Assembly (NCBI GenBank): GCA_016201285.1
Contig: JACQDE010000049.1
Coordinates: forward strand, 1-64,000
Length of the DNA stretch: 64,000 nt
From: Acidobacteriota bacterium
GTDB taxonomy: Bacteria > Acidobacteriota > Terriglobia > Acidiferrales > UBA7541
Reading direction: 5' to 3'
Below are positions 41,836 to 50,127 of this stretch, piece by piece. The translations under genes were made by a program, and so were the position numbers. The notes beneath the pieces are model-generated. The model was given only the letters and a program-made list of their open reading frames with translations, had not been told where the DNA came from and made no database searches. How positions within the stretch are numbered: position 1 is the stretch's first letter; each line of letters starts with the position of its first letter.

Positions 41836-43173
41836 ATGGGTTCCTTTAGTGTCGGTAGCGTCGGGAGCAGCGGCAGCGGGATTGACGTCACGAGCATCGT
41901 GAACCAACTCCTGTACGTGGAGCGCGCGCCGGCGCGCTTCTGGGAAGTGCAGCAGGTCGAGTACAAGAGCCGGACGACCGCGCTGAGCGACATCAATACC
42001 AAGCTGGTGGCGCTCAAGGACGCGGTCAACGCGCTGAAGGACGTCAGCGGCAAGTTCAACAGCCAGACAGCGACCTCGTCGAATACCAGCACGCTGACCG
42101 CCACCGCGACGGCGACCGCCGTCGCCGCCAACCATGTCATTACCGTCACTTCGCTGGCCGCCACCTCCTCGTACTACTCCAATGCCCTGACGGACAGCAG
42201 CACGACCTTCACTACCGGCAGTTTCACACTCCAGGTCGGCACGGGCACGCCCACCACGATTACCGTGGACGCCACCAATAACACTCTCGACGGCCTGGCC
42301 ACGGCCATCAACAACCTCTCGCTGGGCGTGACCGCTAGCGTGATCACCGACGCCAACGGCGCGCGACTCTCGGTGGTGAGCAGCACCAGCGGCGCCGCTG
42401 CCGATCTGACCATCGCGAGCAATACGACGGGACTCACCTTCACCAAGGGCTCCACGGGCACGAACGCTTCCCTCACCGTGGACGGGGCGCCGATCAGCAG
42501 CGCGACGAACACGGTGAGCACGGTCATCCCGGGGGTGACGCTGAGCTTGATCGCGGCCGCCCCGGCCTCTCCGGTAACGCTCACGGTGAAACCGGATACG
42601 GCCAAAGCCAAGGAAGCGATCAACGATTTCGTCACCGCGTACAACGCCCTCACCCAGGCCATCACCACGCAGTTCACCTATAACACGACGACGAAAACGT
42701 CGGGACCTCTGGCCGGCGAGAGCGCGCTGCGCATCGTGCAGCAGGAACTCTACACTGACGTGGCCTACTCGATCACCGGCAACAACGGTTATGTCAGCCT
42801 GTCCACCATCGGCGTGAACATGAACAACGACGGGACGCTGACCGTGGACAGCACCAAACTGGACGGGGCACTAGCCACCAACTTCACCGACGTGAAGAAC
42901 CTGCTGCAGACCGCCACCACGGGGTTCGCGGTGAATTTCGCCAGCTCCCTGACCAATCTGACCGACAGCACCAACGGGCCGCTCAACATCGCGCTGAAGG
43001 GGTACGCGGACTCGCAAACGATGCTGGCGGACAGCATCCTGAACTTCGACGCGAACCTGGAAACCCGGCGAAAGGCACTGACCGAGAAGTTCAGCAGGGT
43101 GGACGCGCAACTCCGGCAGATGCCGCTGCTGCTGCAACAAATCCAAGGTCAACTGGGGACGATACAGCGATGA
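41836..43173 (+). CDS. fliD: Flagellar filament cap protein FliD
   Basis: 445 residues (AGGAGCGCGAAGAAGCG before ATG 41836). N-terminal cap signature GIDVTSIVNQLLYVERAP, Ser/Thr-rich variable middle with repeat-like TLTATATATAV segments, and the C-terminal D0 coiled coil (LTEKFSRVDAQLRQM ... LLLQQIQGQLGTI). It caps the filament tip and folds exported flagellin. Ends in a 4-base overlap with fliS, its export partner region. Confidence 0.95.
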   Translation: MGSFSVGSVGSSGSGIDVTSIVNQLLYVERAPARFWEVQQVEYKSRTTALSDINTKLVALKDAVNALKDVSGKFNSQTATSSNTSTLTATATATAVAANHVITVTSLAATSSYYSNALTDSSTTFTTGSFTLQVGTGTPTTITVDATNNTLDGLATAINNLSLGVTASVITDANGARLSVVSSTSGAAADLTIASNTTGLTFTKGSTGTNASLTVDGAPISSATNTVSTVIPGVTLSLIAAAPASPVTLTVKPDTAKAKEAINDFVTAYNALTQAITTQFTYNTTTKTSGPLAGESALRIVQQELYTDVAYSITGNNGYVSLSTIGVNMNNDGTLTVDSTKLDGALATNFTDVKNLLQTATTGFAVNFASSLTNLTDSTNGPLNIALKGYADSQTMLADSILNFDANLETRRKALTEKFSRVDAQLRQMPLLLQQIQGQLGTIQR

Positions 43174-43667
43174 ACGCCGATCCCGCACGCAGCTACAAAC
43201 AATTCGCCGCGGGCAGCGCCAGCCCGGTGGGCCTGGTGGTGATGCTTTACGACGCGGCAATGAGCTCGCTCGAGCGCGCGACGCAGGCCGTGGACGCCGG
43301 CGACACCGAGAAGCGCAGCGCCGCGCTCAACCACGTGCTCGCGGTCATCGGCGAGCTGCAAGGCTGCCTGAATTTCGAGCGCGGCGGCGAAGTGGCCCAG
43401 CGCCTGGAACGCTTCTACAGCGTCGCGCGCGGCAAGGTGCTGGAAGCGCACATCAAGGTATCGCGGAAAATGCTGGAGGAGTTGTCTGGACAGTTTGCGT
43501 CGCTGCGCGAAGCGTGGCAGGAAGTGGAGCGCGCCGAATCCGGGAACACGGTGAAGATGCAGCCGTCGCCGAGTGTCGTGCCGCCTAGGGCTGCGTCCGT
43601 GACGCCGCTGCCGGCAGCGGTGCACGCCGGGGAACCCGAGCGCGTGGCCGGACGCTGGAGCGCGTGA
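43170..43667 (+). CDS. fliS: Flagellin export chaperone FliS
   Basis: 165 residues. FliS four-helix signature near the N-terminus (YKQFAAGSASPVGLVVMLYDAAMSSLERA) and AALNHVLAVIGELQGCLNFERGGEVA; the last 40 residues are a proline/valine-rich extension not needed for flagellin binding. It holds unfolded flagellin in the cytosol and hands it to FlhA. Overlaps fliD by 4 bases and the next gene by TGATG. Confidence 0.94.
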   Translation: MNADPARSYKQFAAGSASPVGLVVMLYDAAMSSLERATQAVDAGDTEKRSAALNHVLAVIGELQGCLNFERGGEVAQRLERFYSVARGKVLEAHIKVSRKMLEELSGQFASLREAWQEVERAESGNTVKMQPSPSVVPPRAASVTPLPAAVHAGEPERVAGRWSA

Positions 43668-44026
43668 TGAGTTCGCCGCAATTGGCCACGCTCCGCGCCG
43701 CCAATGCGGAGATCCGCAAGCTGCTGTGCAGCGCCCCGGCGGACGCCGCCGTCGCGGAACAGCGTTTCCCGACGCTGGACCAGATGCAGGTGCTCTCGCG
43801 TCACCTGACGCTGGTGGATGCGCTGCTGCGCGGGGAGAAACCTCAGCGGCAGGATGCCGATCTGCGCGGCGCGCTGGCCGAATACGCCGCCAGCCTGGAA
43901 TCGTTGCGGGCCGCGTTGGAAACAGCGCAGAAAGATTTGGCGAAGCACCGCGAACAGCTCATCGCCGAGCGTGGTCACCAGACCGCCGCCGCGGCCTGGG
44001 CCACGGCGTACAAGCAGTCCCGCTAG
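43667..44026 (+). CDS. Small coiled-coil protein in FliT position
   Basis: 119 residues from ATG 43667 overlapping the fliS stop. Helical throughout, with a coiled-coil C-terminal half (YAASLESLRAALETAQKDLAKHREQL). FliT (the FliD chaperone) normally follows fliS and is a similar-sized helical protein, but I see no decisive FliT motif. The last gene before the repeat tract at 44.1 kb. Confidence 0.6.
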   Translation: MSSPQLATLRAANAEIRKLLCSAPADAAVAEQRFPTLDQMQVLSRHLTLVDALLRGEKPQRQDADLRGALAEYAASLESLRAALETAQKDLAKHREQLIAERGHQTAAAAWATAYKQSR

Positions 44027-44101
44027 TTCCCTGCCCTAAGAACAATCAAGCCCACGGGAGTTCGAAACGGCGCCTGTGTCCGCCGGAAAGGTTTCGCGAC
44101 T

Positions 44102-44153
44102 TGTAGCGGCGGCCGGAACCTGTACCGACGCCTTCCGTCGGGAGGTCGGCATT
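44102..44153 (+). repeat. 52-bp double-stem repeat, copy B
   Basis: 48 of 52 identical to the reverse complement of 5007-5058. The inner stem is CCGAC/GTCGG; the outer stem has one change from copy A. Confidence 0.65.
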
Positions 44154-44166
44154 CAAGATCGAAGAT

Positions 44167-44190
44167 GCCCACCTGAAGGTGGGCGCTACA
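44167..44190 (+). repeat. REP-like hairpin unit
   Basis: GCCCACCT/AGGTGGGC perfect stem then GCTACA; same flank AGATGCCC as the copy at 1108. Confidence 0.6.
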
Positions 44191-44247
44191 GGCCGGCATT
44201 CGAGGTCGAAGATGCCCAACCCGCAGAGCGGTGTGGCCGCTACAGGT

Positions 44248-44271
44248 GCCCGCCTGAAGGCGGGCGCTACA
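44248..44271 (+). repeat. REP-like hairpin unit
   Basis: GCCCGCCT/AGGCGGGC perfect stem then GCTACA; 24 bases, differing from the unit at 44167 only in the stem bases, with compensating changes that keep pairing. Confidence 0.6.
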
Positions 44272-44468
44272 CACATCTGGAAAGACACACGCGCTGGGCC
44301 GGAAGTAGATCCACGGCAGTCGGAATAATTTGCAGATGACCGGCTGAAGCCGGCCCCGGCAGGGCAGCCCTCTCAAGCCCACTTCAAACGGGACAATCGT
44401 GCCGGACAGGCTGAAAGCCCGTCCCACAAGAACCGCTCCGTGCCCGCCTGAAGGTGGGGGGTTGCCCG

Positions 44469-45362
44469 CTACTTGAGGAAGTCGAGGAGGGTCAGGCGGG
44501 TGGCGCGGCCGGCGGCTTGAAGGATGGCCTGGTGGGCGTTCTGGGCCTTGGTGAGAGCGGAAATTGTTTCGGCGAGGTCGGCGGCAGCCAGGTCGCTTTC
44601 CTGCCGGGAGAGTTCCAGACTCTCGCGGCTGAGAAAGTTTTCCGAGGCGTTCAAGCGGTTGAGGGCGTTGCCATAAAAAACGCGCTGGGTGCTCAGATTG
44701 TCGAAGGCGTTCTTGACGCTGGTCACTGTGGCGGCAATGTTGCCGTTGGTGCGCAGGGCGTTCTCGAGGTCGGCGAGCGACTGAAACGCATCGGCCGAGG
44801 AGTTGCTGAAGATCTGGCTGCCGGGGAGATTGACCGGCAGACTGACCCCGGTGGCGATCTCGACGGAGTTGGCGTTGGCGTTGCCGTCGTAGCGGACACC
44901 GGAAGGCTGCGCGGGATCGAGGACGTAGGGCGGCGTATTGACCTTGGTGCCGGCAAAGACGTAGTTGCCCTGGAAGGTGAGGTTGGCCAGGCTAAGCATC
45001 TGCTGCTTCAAGCCGTTTACCTCGCCGGCCAGGGCGTTGCGTTCCGCCTGCGTCAGCGTGCCGTTGGCGCCCTGCGTGGCCAGAGCGATGGCGCGGGTCA
45101 GAACGACGGTAGCCGAGCTGAGCGTGGAATCGGCGACCTGGAGCTGAGCGCGCAGGCCGGAGATGTTGCGCGTGAACTGGTCGTTCTGCTGGAGGCGCGC
45201 GCTGACCTGGACGAGAGAGGCAGCGGCGGCAGGGTCGTCGGAAGGCGTATTGACGCGGCGGCCAGAGGAGATTTCCTCGAGGGCGCGGTTTTCCTGGTCG
45301 CGCGACTGGGCGAGCGCGGCCATTAGGGTGCGCGCGGGATCCGGGTTGACGCGGAATGGCAC
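44469..45362 (-). CDS. flgL: Hook-filament junction protein FlgL
   Basis: 297 residues from GTG 45362, chosen because GGGAGGGGCTAAC, which includes the flgK stop, forms its ribosome site. Flagellin-like N-terminus (ALEEISSGRRVNTPSDDPAAAASLV) and C-terminus (AETISALTKAQNAHQAILQAAGRA). HAP3 joins hook to filament. Last gene of the flgM-x-flgN-flgK-flgL operon, starting 1 base after the flgK stop. Confidence 0.93.
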   Translation of the reverse strand: MPFRVNPDPARTLMAALAQSRDQENRALEEISSGRRVNTPSDDPAAAASLVQVSARLQQNDQFTRNISGLRAQLQVADSTLSSATVVLTRAIALATQGANGTLTQAERNALAGEVNGLKQQMLSLANLTFQGNYVFAGTKVNTPPYVLDPAQPSGVRYDGNANANSVEIATGVSLPVNLPGSQIFSNSSADAFQSLADLENALRTNGNIAATVTSVKNAFDNLSTQRVFYGNALNRLNASENFLSRESLELSRQESDLAAADLAETISALTKAQNAHQAILQAAGRATRLTLLDFLK

Positions 45363-45363
45363 G

Positions 45364-46737
45364 TTAGCCCCTCCCAAGATTAATCGCGATCCGGGTCAGT
45401 TCGTCCACGGCGGCGATGACGCGGGCCTGGGCCTCGAACGCACGCTGGAAGCGGATGAGGTTGGCGGCCTCTTCGTCGAGAGAGACGCCGGAGATGGCGG
45501 CGCGCTGGTTTTCAAGCTGGCGCAGGACGAGGTTTTCGGCGTCGTACTCCGCGGTGGAGCTGGAAACGTCATTGCCGATGCGGAAGACAACCGTGGAGTA
45601 GAAATCGGAAGGCTTCTGGCTGGCAACGACGGCCTGGTCGCGGAGACCGGAGAGAGCCACGGCGTTGCCGTTGCTGCCGGGCGTGCCGTCGGAGCTGGCC
45701 GCGACAAGAGCGGGATTGCTGAACGCCAGATTCATCCCGGCGGCCGCGCCGGTTGCGGGCGGCGGCACGAAGAAGTTCCCGCCCGCCGCGCCGTTCAGGT
45801 CGAAGCCAGCCTGATGAGCGGTGTTGACCGAAGAGGCGATCCCGGCGGCGAGGGTATCGACGTCGGCCAGGATCGAAGGAATCACCGTATCGCGGACCGT
45901 GAGCGTGCCGCCGAGGCGGCCGGACTTGATCTGGCCGGTGATGTTGGATCCCTGAGAAAAAATCTGCAGCAGGCCGGTGGGAACGCCCGGCTGGGTCTGC
46001 AAGGCTACGCTCTGGTCGCCGACGGCGAGGGCGGTGCCGCCGGAGGTGGTGAGCGTGATCGAGCCGTCCTGGGAGTCAATGATGGCCACGTCCACCAGCT
46101 CGGAGATCTTGCGGATGAGCACCTCGCGCTGGTCCAGCAGCTCGTTTGGCTGCTTGCCGACGCCGACTTGCGCGGTGATCTGTTTGTTGAGCGCGGCGAC
46201 CTGGGTGGTGTAGCGGTTGATGTCGTCCACCGACTGCTGGATGGTCTGGTCCAGGCTGCGCTGCTGGGTGACGAGGTTTCCGGCGACGCTGCGGAACGCC
46301 GTAGCCATGTTCTGACCGGCAGTCAGCACACCCTGCCGCAGCGGCAGGCTGCTCGGATTGGTGGAGAGCTGAGAGAGCGAGTTGAAAAAGTTGTTGATGA
46401 CGCCGCCCAGGCCGCCGCCCTGCGCGTCATTGAAGAGCGCTTCGATCTGTTTCATGGGGCCGAGGAAAGCATCCAGCTCGCTCTGCTGCTGGGTTTCCTG
46501 GTGCATGCGCAGCTCGAGAATGCGGTCGCGAATGTTTTCGACCTTCACCAGCTCGACGCCATTGCCAATGAGGAAATTGCCGACGTTGACCGGCGGAGCG
46601 GCCGTCATCACCGCGCGCTGGCGGGAATAGCCGGGCGTATTGACGTTGGCAATGTTGTTGCTGGCGGTGCTGATGGCGCCTTGCTGGGCCAGCAGGGCTC
46701 GCAACGCGATGTTCATGCTGCCAAAGAGGCCGGACAT
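45364..46737 (-). CDS. flgK: Hook-associated protein FlgK
   Basis: 457 residues. N-terminal rod/hook signature ALLAQQGAISTASNNIANVNTPGYSRQR and C-terminal SGVSLDEEAANLIRFQRAFEAQARVIA are diagnostic of FlgK (HAP1). Exported by the flagellar system with FlgN as chaperone. Sits 3 bases after flgN and 1 base before the flgL start. Length is in the low normal range. Confidence 0.95.
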   Translation of the reverse strand: MSGLFGSMNIALRALLAQQGAISTASNNIANVNTPGYSRQRAVMTAAPPVNVGNFLIGNGVELVKVENIRDRILELRMHQETQQQSELDAFLGPMKQIEALFNDAQGGGLGGVINNFFNSLSQLSTNPSSLPLRQGVLTAGQNMATAFRSVAGNLVTQQRSLDQTIQQSVDDINRYTTQVAALNKQITAQVGVGKQPNELLDQREVLIRKISELVDVAIIDSQDGSITLTTSGGTALAVGDQSVALQTQPGVPTGLLQIFSQGSNITGQIKSGRLGGTLTVRDTVIPSILADVDTLAAGIASSVNTAHQAGFDLNGAAGGNFFVPPPATGAAAGMNLAFSNPALVAASSDGTPGSNGNAVALSGLRDQAVVASQKPSDFYSTVVFRIGNDVSSSTAEYDAENLVLRQLENQRAAISGVSLDEEAANLIRFQRAFEAQARVIAAVDELTRIAINLGRG

Positions 46738-46740
46738 GGA

Positions 46741-47232
46741 TCAGGCCTCCCGCGGCGCCGAGGGCGCCGGCCCCGGCGGCAGGGCGTTGCTGCCGGGCAG
46801 ATAGGTGGCGGTGGAATAACCCGCGAGGAGATTCATCAGGATGTTGACGGTGCGGCGCGAACGGCGCAGCAGCGCGCCGTGGACGCGGTTCAGGCGGTGC
46901 ACTTCGGACTGGGCTTCGCCGATTTGATCGAGCAGGGAGCGAAGGTGCGCCGCGGTGGCCGGCTGGAGCCGGCCGGCAACGGCACTGAGGTCCGCGCAGT
47001 TCCGGTCGAGCTGGAAGGCGGCAGCAAACCGGTCCTGCAGGACACGCTGCTCGCGGTCGATATATCGCAGCTCGGTGCAGAGGTTTTCCTGCTGGGCAAT
47101 GGAGCGCTGGATGGCGGTCATGTCAAAGGAAGAGAACGCACCCTGCCCCTCGTGCAATGCGCCGGCCATCTGCTGGAGAGCATTCAGCCGCTGCCGGAGC
47201 AGGTCGAAGTAGCGTTCGATCTCGCGTTCCAT
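46741..47232 (-). CDS. flgN: FlgN-family export chaperone
   Basis: 163 residues, almost all helical, with long coiled-coil segments (MEREIERYFDLLRQRLNALQQM, IQRSIAQQENLCTELRYI) and a Pro-rich tail. Size, helicity and position directly upstream of flgK match FlgN, which escorts FlgK and FlgL to the export gate. Sequence conservation in this family is low, so the call is partly positional. Confidence 0.8.
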   Translation of the reverse strand: MEREIERYFDLLRQRLNALQQMAGALHEGQGAFSSFDMTAIQRSIAQQENLCTELRYIDREQRVLQDRFAAAFQLDRNCADLSAVAGRLQPATAAHLRSLLDQIGEAQSEVHRLNRVHGALLRRSRRTVNILMNLLAGYSTATYLPGSNALPPGPAPSAPREA

Positions 47233-47234
47233 TC

Positions 47235-47429
47235 CTAGGCCTTGATATCAAGCTGGTGAGGCGGCTCAACCCGATCATCCACGAGGAGAAACTCCTCCTC
47301 TTCCTCGTTCTGCCCCACCGGACGGCGTGGGCGGCGTTTCTTCTCTGAATGTCCGTTCCCTTGTCCGTAGCCCCGTTGATCAACGGGATCCACGACGCGC
47401 GGGATGGGTTCGGCGGTGAGATCCGCCAT
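47235..47429 (-). CDS. Small charged hypothetical protein in the flgM-flgN gap
   Basis: 64 residues with GAGGGAGCAGTCCC before ATG 47429. Basic centre (SEKKRRPRRP) followed by an acidic run (NEEEEEFLLVDD). No known domain. It lies between flgM (17 bases upstream) and flgN (2 bases downstream) on the same strand, so it is transcribed with them. Possibly a disordered regulator of the export switch, but this is a guess. Confidence 0.6.
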   Translation of the reverse strand: MADLTAEPIPRVVDPVDQRGYGQGNGHSEKKRRPRRPVGQNEEEEEFLLVDDRVEPPHQLDIKA

Positions 47430-47446
47430 GGGACTGCTCCCTCAGG

Positions 47447-47737
47447 TTACCGGCCGAAAAGTTCCGAGAACATGGCTCCGGCAATCTGTTCATTGCTGAC
47501 GTGGTAGCGGCCTTCCTGAACCACTTTCTTCAGCGAGGCCACACGCTCGGCGCGGACATCCGGCACGCGGTCGAGCTCCTTCCGAAGTGAATGAATCTTG
47601 GCCTGATCCACGGACAAGCGGGCCTGGTCGTGGACTTGGGCGGCATGCTCGTTCTGGACCTTGGGATTCGCAGTGCGTTGGTCAACACGCTCCGGGCCAC
47701 CGTTGCCGGGCGTTGAGGATGGACCATTGATTTTCAT
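47447..47737 (-). CDS. flgM: Anti-sigma-28 factor FlgM
   Basis: 96 residues. Disordered N-terminus (SSTPGNGGPERVDQ) followed by the conserved FlgM C-terminal region (QAKIHSLRKELDRVPDVRAERVASLKKVVQEGRYHVSNEQIAGAMF shape) that binds FliA. It keeps FliA inactive until the hook is complete and FlgM is exported. Its own gene has a perfect FliA promoter (47766-47792), giving the negative feedback loop known from enterics. Confidence 0.92.
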   Translation of the reverse strand: MKINGPSSTPGNGGPERVDQRTANPKVQNEHAAQVHDQARLSVDQAKIHSLRKELDRVPDVRAERVASLKKVVQEGRYHVSNEQIAGAMFSELFGR

Positions 47738-47765
47738 CGTTTATAGTCTCCGACTTTCAATCGTG

Positions 47766-47792
47766 TTATCGGCATGGCCCTGAAATACTTTA
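47766..47792 (-). promoter_or_regulatory. Sigma-28 (FliA) promoter of the flgM operon, perfect consensus
   Basis: On the reverse strand TAAA (47792-47789), 15 bases, GCCGATAA (47773-47766): an exact match to the FliA consensus. It lies 29 bases upstream of the flgM ATG and should drive flgM-x-flgN-flgK-flgL. Confidence 0.9.
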
Positions 47793-47842
47793 GCGAAAAC
47801 TAATTATTCCTTTGCTGGGCGCATGGTGTCGACATAACCCAT

Positions 47843-48253
47843 TTATTTGTAGGCACTTACTGCTGCCTTGTGAACATCAAGAAGAGGCAAATCCGGTCCA
47901 ACAACCGAGGATTTTCGCTCAACCGCCGGAACCAATTGACGGAGGAGGAGCTGGCCGATTCCCAAGCCACCCGCAGCTGCCAGCGCAGTCGACATCGCTT
48001 GCACGCCAAGTTGCTTAAGGGTGTCTGCGCCGGGGTCGGACTCTGCTTCCGTGGCGCCCAGCGAATCGGACTGCATCGACTGCCATAGGGAAGCGATGAG
48101 CAGGGACTCGAAGTCCATCGCCGCCTTGCGGAGTTTCTTGCCTTCGAGAGATGGAGCGGCGCTTGGGGCAAACGCCGCGGGAGCGACGCGTTGGTGAGCG
48201 CGGAGCCACTCGCGCGCTCCCAATTCCGTTCGAGTGAGGTCCACCGGATTCAT
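47843..48253 (-). CDS. flgJ: Rod-binding protein, FlgJ N-terminal type
   Basis: 136 residues with the rod-binding signature KLRKAAMDFESLLIASLWQSM and GVQAMSTALAAAGGLGIG. It lacks the C-terminal muramidase domain of enteric FlgJ, as in many phyla, so a separate peptidoglycan hydrolase would be needed. Start overlaps the flgI stop by one base (TGATG); last gene of the flgF-G-A-H-I-J operon. Confidence 0.85.
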   Translation of the reverse strand: MNPVDLTRTELGAREWLRAHQRVAPAAFAPSAAPSLEGKKLRKAAMDFESLLIASLWQSMQSDSLGATEAESDPGADTLKQLGVQAMSTALAAAGGLGIGQLLLRQLVPAVERKSSVVGPDLPLLDVHKAAVSAYK

Positions 48254-49377
48254 CAGATGACCTCCAATTCGGCCTGCAAAGCGCCGGCGGCCTTGAGGGC
48301 CTGGAGGATGGCCACGATATCGCGCGCGGTGGCGCCGATGGCCTGCAGCCCGCGGACGAGATCTTCCACCGTCGCACCCTGACTCAGTTCGACGCGCCGC
48401 GCCGGAGTTTCCTTCGTTTGCAGAGTGGTCTGCGGAACGACCATGGTCTGCCCCTGCGGAGAAAGCGGCGCCGGCTGCGAGACCTGGAAGTCCGTGGTGA
48501 TTTCAATCGAGAGCGTGCCATGCAGGATGGAGCAGGCGCCGAGGCTGACATCGCGCCCCATGACCACCGTGCCGGTGCGCTCGTTGACAACAACCTTGGA
48601 GGGAGACTGGAAGGCGACGAACAGATTTTCGACGCGGGCGAGCAGAGCGGGGACGGAGCCCGCTTCGAGCGAATCAGCATTGATCTCCACGCGGCGGCTA
48701 TCAATGACGCTGGCGAGATCCTTGCCGAGTTCGCGGTTGATGGCGTTGGCGATGTTGCGTGCGGAGGAAAAGTCCGGCTCGCGCAACAGAAACGAAAGCC
48801 TTTTCAATTGACGAAGGTCGAGCGAGGTGTCGCGCTCGACGGAAGCACCTTCGGGGATGCGGCCGACGGTGGGGTGGTTCACGGTGCGGGAGTTCGCACC
48901 GAGTCCGGCGGCGTACCCGCCAACGGTGAGTGGCCCCTGCGCGGCGGCATAGACCTGTCCATCCGCGCCATAGAGCGGGGTCAGGAGAAGCAGACCGCCT
49001 TCGAGGCTCTTGGCATCGCCGGTGGACGAGATGGTCACGTCAATGCGGGTGCCCGGGCGTGCGAAAGGCGGCAACGAAGCGGTGACGAACACGGCGGCGA
49101 CGTTGTTGACACGGACCGAGGCCGTGGGAATCTGGACGCCCATGCGCTGGAGGACGCTGGCGAGCGTCTGCGTGGTGAAGACCGTTTGACGGCGGTCGCC
49201 GGTGCCGTTCAAGCCGACCACGATGCCGTAGCCAATCAGCGGATTCGCGCGGACGCCTTCAATCGTGGCGATTTCCTTGATGCGGGCTTCGCGTACGGGG
49301 GTGTCCTTGGCCGCGGCACCCGCCTGCGCGGGCAGCGCGAGGATCAGAACGAAAAGGATGGCGCGTCTTGCGGTCAT
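48253..49377 (-). CDS. flgI: Flagellar P-ring protein FlgI
   Basis: 374 residues. Sec signal peptide (MTARRAILFVLILALPAQAGA), then conserved P-ring blocks: ANPLIGYGIVVGLNGTGD, VFVTASLPPFARPGTRIDVTIS, LTPLYGADGQVYAAAQG, and IDSRRVEIN. It polymerises around the rod in the peptidoglycan layer. Supports a Gram-negative envelope. Starts 9 bases after the flgH stop. Confidence 0.96.
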   Translation of the reverse strand: MTARRAILFVLILALPAQAGAAAKDTPVREARIKEIATIEGVRANPLIGYGIVVGLNGTGDRRQTVFTTQTLASVLQRMGVQIPTASVRVNNVAAVFVTASLPPFARPGTRIDVTISSTGDAKSLEGGLLLLTPLYGADGQVYAAAQGPLTVGGYAAGLGANSRTVNHPTVGRIPEGASVERDTSLDLRQLKRLSFLLREPDFSSARNIANAINRELGKDLASVIDSRRVEINADSLEAGSVPALLARVENLFVAFQSPSKVVVNERTGTVVMGRDVSLGACSILHGTLSIEITTDFQVSQPAPLSPQGQTMVVPQTTLQTKETPARRVELSQGATVEDLVRGLQAIGATARDIVAILQALKAAGALQAELEVI

Positions 49378-49386
49378 GGCATCTCC

Positions 49387-50115
49387 CTAGAATCCGATGA
49401 TGCGAAGCAACATGCGCAGCAGCTTATTGGGCGGGCGGACGCCGTCGCTGATCACGCCTTTGCCCTTCAGCTCGACTTCGAGATTGCTGATGGATGTGGA
49501 AAGGACGGAATTATCCGGAGCGATATCGCCCGGGCGCACGATGCCGCGCACGATGACCAACTGGCGCTCGTTGTTCATTTCGACTTCGCGCGCGGCTTCG
49601 ATGATCAGCGCGCCATTGGGCAGAGCGTCCACGACGTAGCCGGCCAGCGAGGTGGTCAGCTTGGAGGTGGAGGCGGTCTGGGCCTTGCCGTCGAGGTTGC
49701 GGTCAGAGCTTGCGGTGAAGAGCGTGCTGAGTCCGCTGCGCGCGCCGACCTGACCGAACAGGCCGGTGATGCCGGACTTGGTGTCGAACTTCCGGCCGGA
49801 CTTCACGCTGCCCTGAGCTTCGGCGCTGGTCTCCTCGACGATGCGGACAACGATGAGGTCGTTGACGTTGCGCGCCTTGTAATCGAGAGCGAGCGCGGCG
49901 AAGGGGCCCTGCGCGGTCCAGAGGCTGCCCGCGGTGCGCGCGTCAGCGCCGGCGGCTTCGCGGGCGCGCTGCATGTAATCGGTGAGCCGCTCGCGGGAAG
50001 CAGTGTTCTTGATTTTCTTCTGTTTCGCGGCGGCGACACCGGGAACGAGAAGCATGGCGGCCAGCGCCACGGCCAACCAGCCCGAGGCAATCGTTCTTGT
50101 TGATGTCCAGTGCAC
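49387..50115 (-). CDS. flgH: Flagellar L-ring protein FlgH without lipobox
   Basis: 242 residues from GTG 50115 (AAGGAG upstream). Typical L-ring segments SLWTAQGPFAALALDYKARNVNDLIVVRIVEET and LIIEAAREVEMNNERQLVIVRGIVRPGDI are present. Most FlgH proteins are lipoproteins; here the signal peptide ends PGVAAAKQKK and the whole protein has no cysteine, so it cannot be lipidated. It should still form the outer-membrane ring. Between flgA and flgI, as usual. Confidence 0.92.
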   Translation of the reverse strand: MHWTSTRTIASGWLAVALAAMLLVPGVAAAKQKKIKNTASRERLTDYMQRAREAAGADARTAGSLWTAQGPFAALALDYKARNVNDLIVVRIVEETSAEAQGSVKSGRKFDTKSGITGLFGQVGARSGLSTLFTASSDRNLDGKAQTASTSKLTTSLAGYVVDALPNGALIIEAAREVEMNNERQLVIVRGIVRPGDIAPDNSVLSTSISNLEVELKGKGVISDGVRPPNKLLRMLLRIIGF

Positions 50116-50127
50116 AGCGTTTCTCCT

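Larger units (their letters stand above)
44027..44468. repeat. Repeat-filled tract between convergent operons
   Basis: About 440 bases between the fliS operon (forward) and flgL (reverse). It consists of the 52-bp double-stem repeat, then about three REP-like units of the form ...GGCATTC-rich spacer, hairpin, (G)GCGCTACA, ending near 44275, and further GCCGG/CCGGC palindromes. No gene. Likely acts as a bidirectional transcription barrier. Confidence 0.65.

Noticed and set aside
44102-44275. Repeats that could look like a CRISPR array
   Set aside because: Units are palindromic, of unequal length, with no constant spacers and no cas genes.
45163-47238. Long forward open frame opposite flgK, flgN and flgL
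   Set aside because: Shadow of well-identified flagellar genes; composition is G/R/A-rich and no motif appears.
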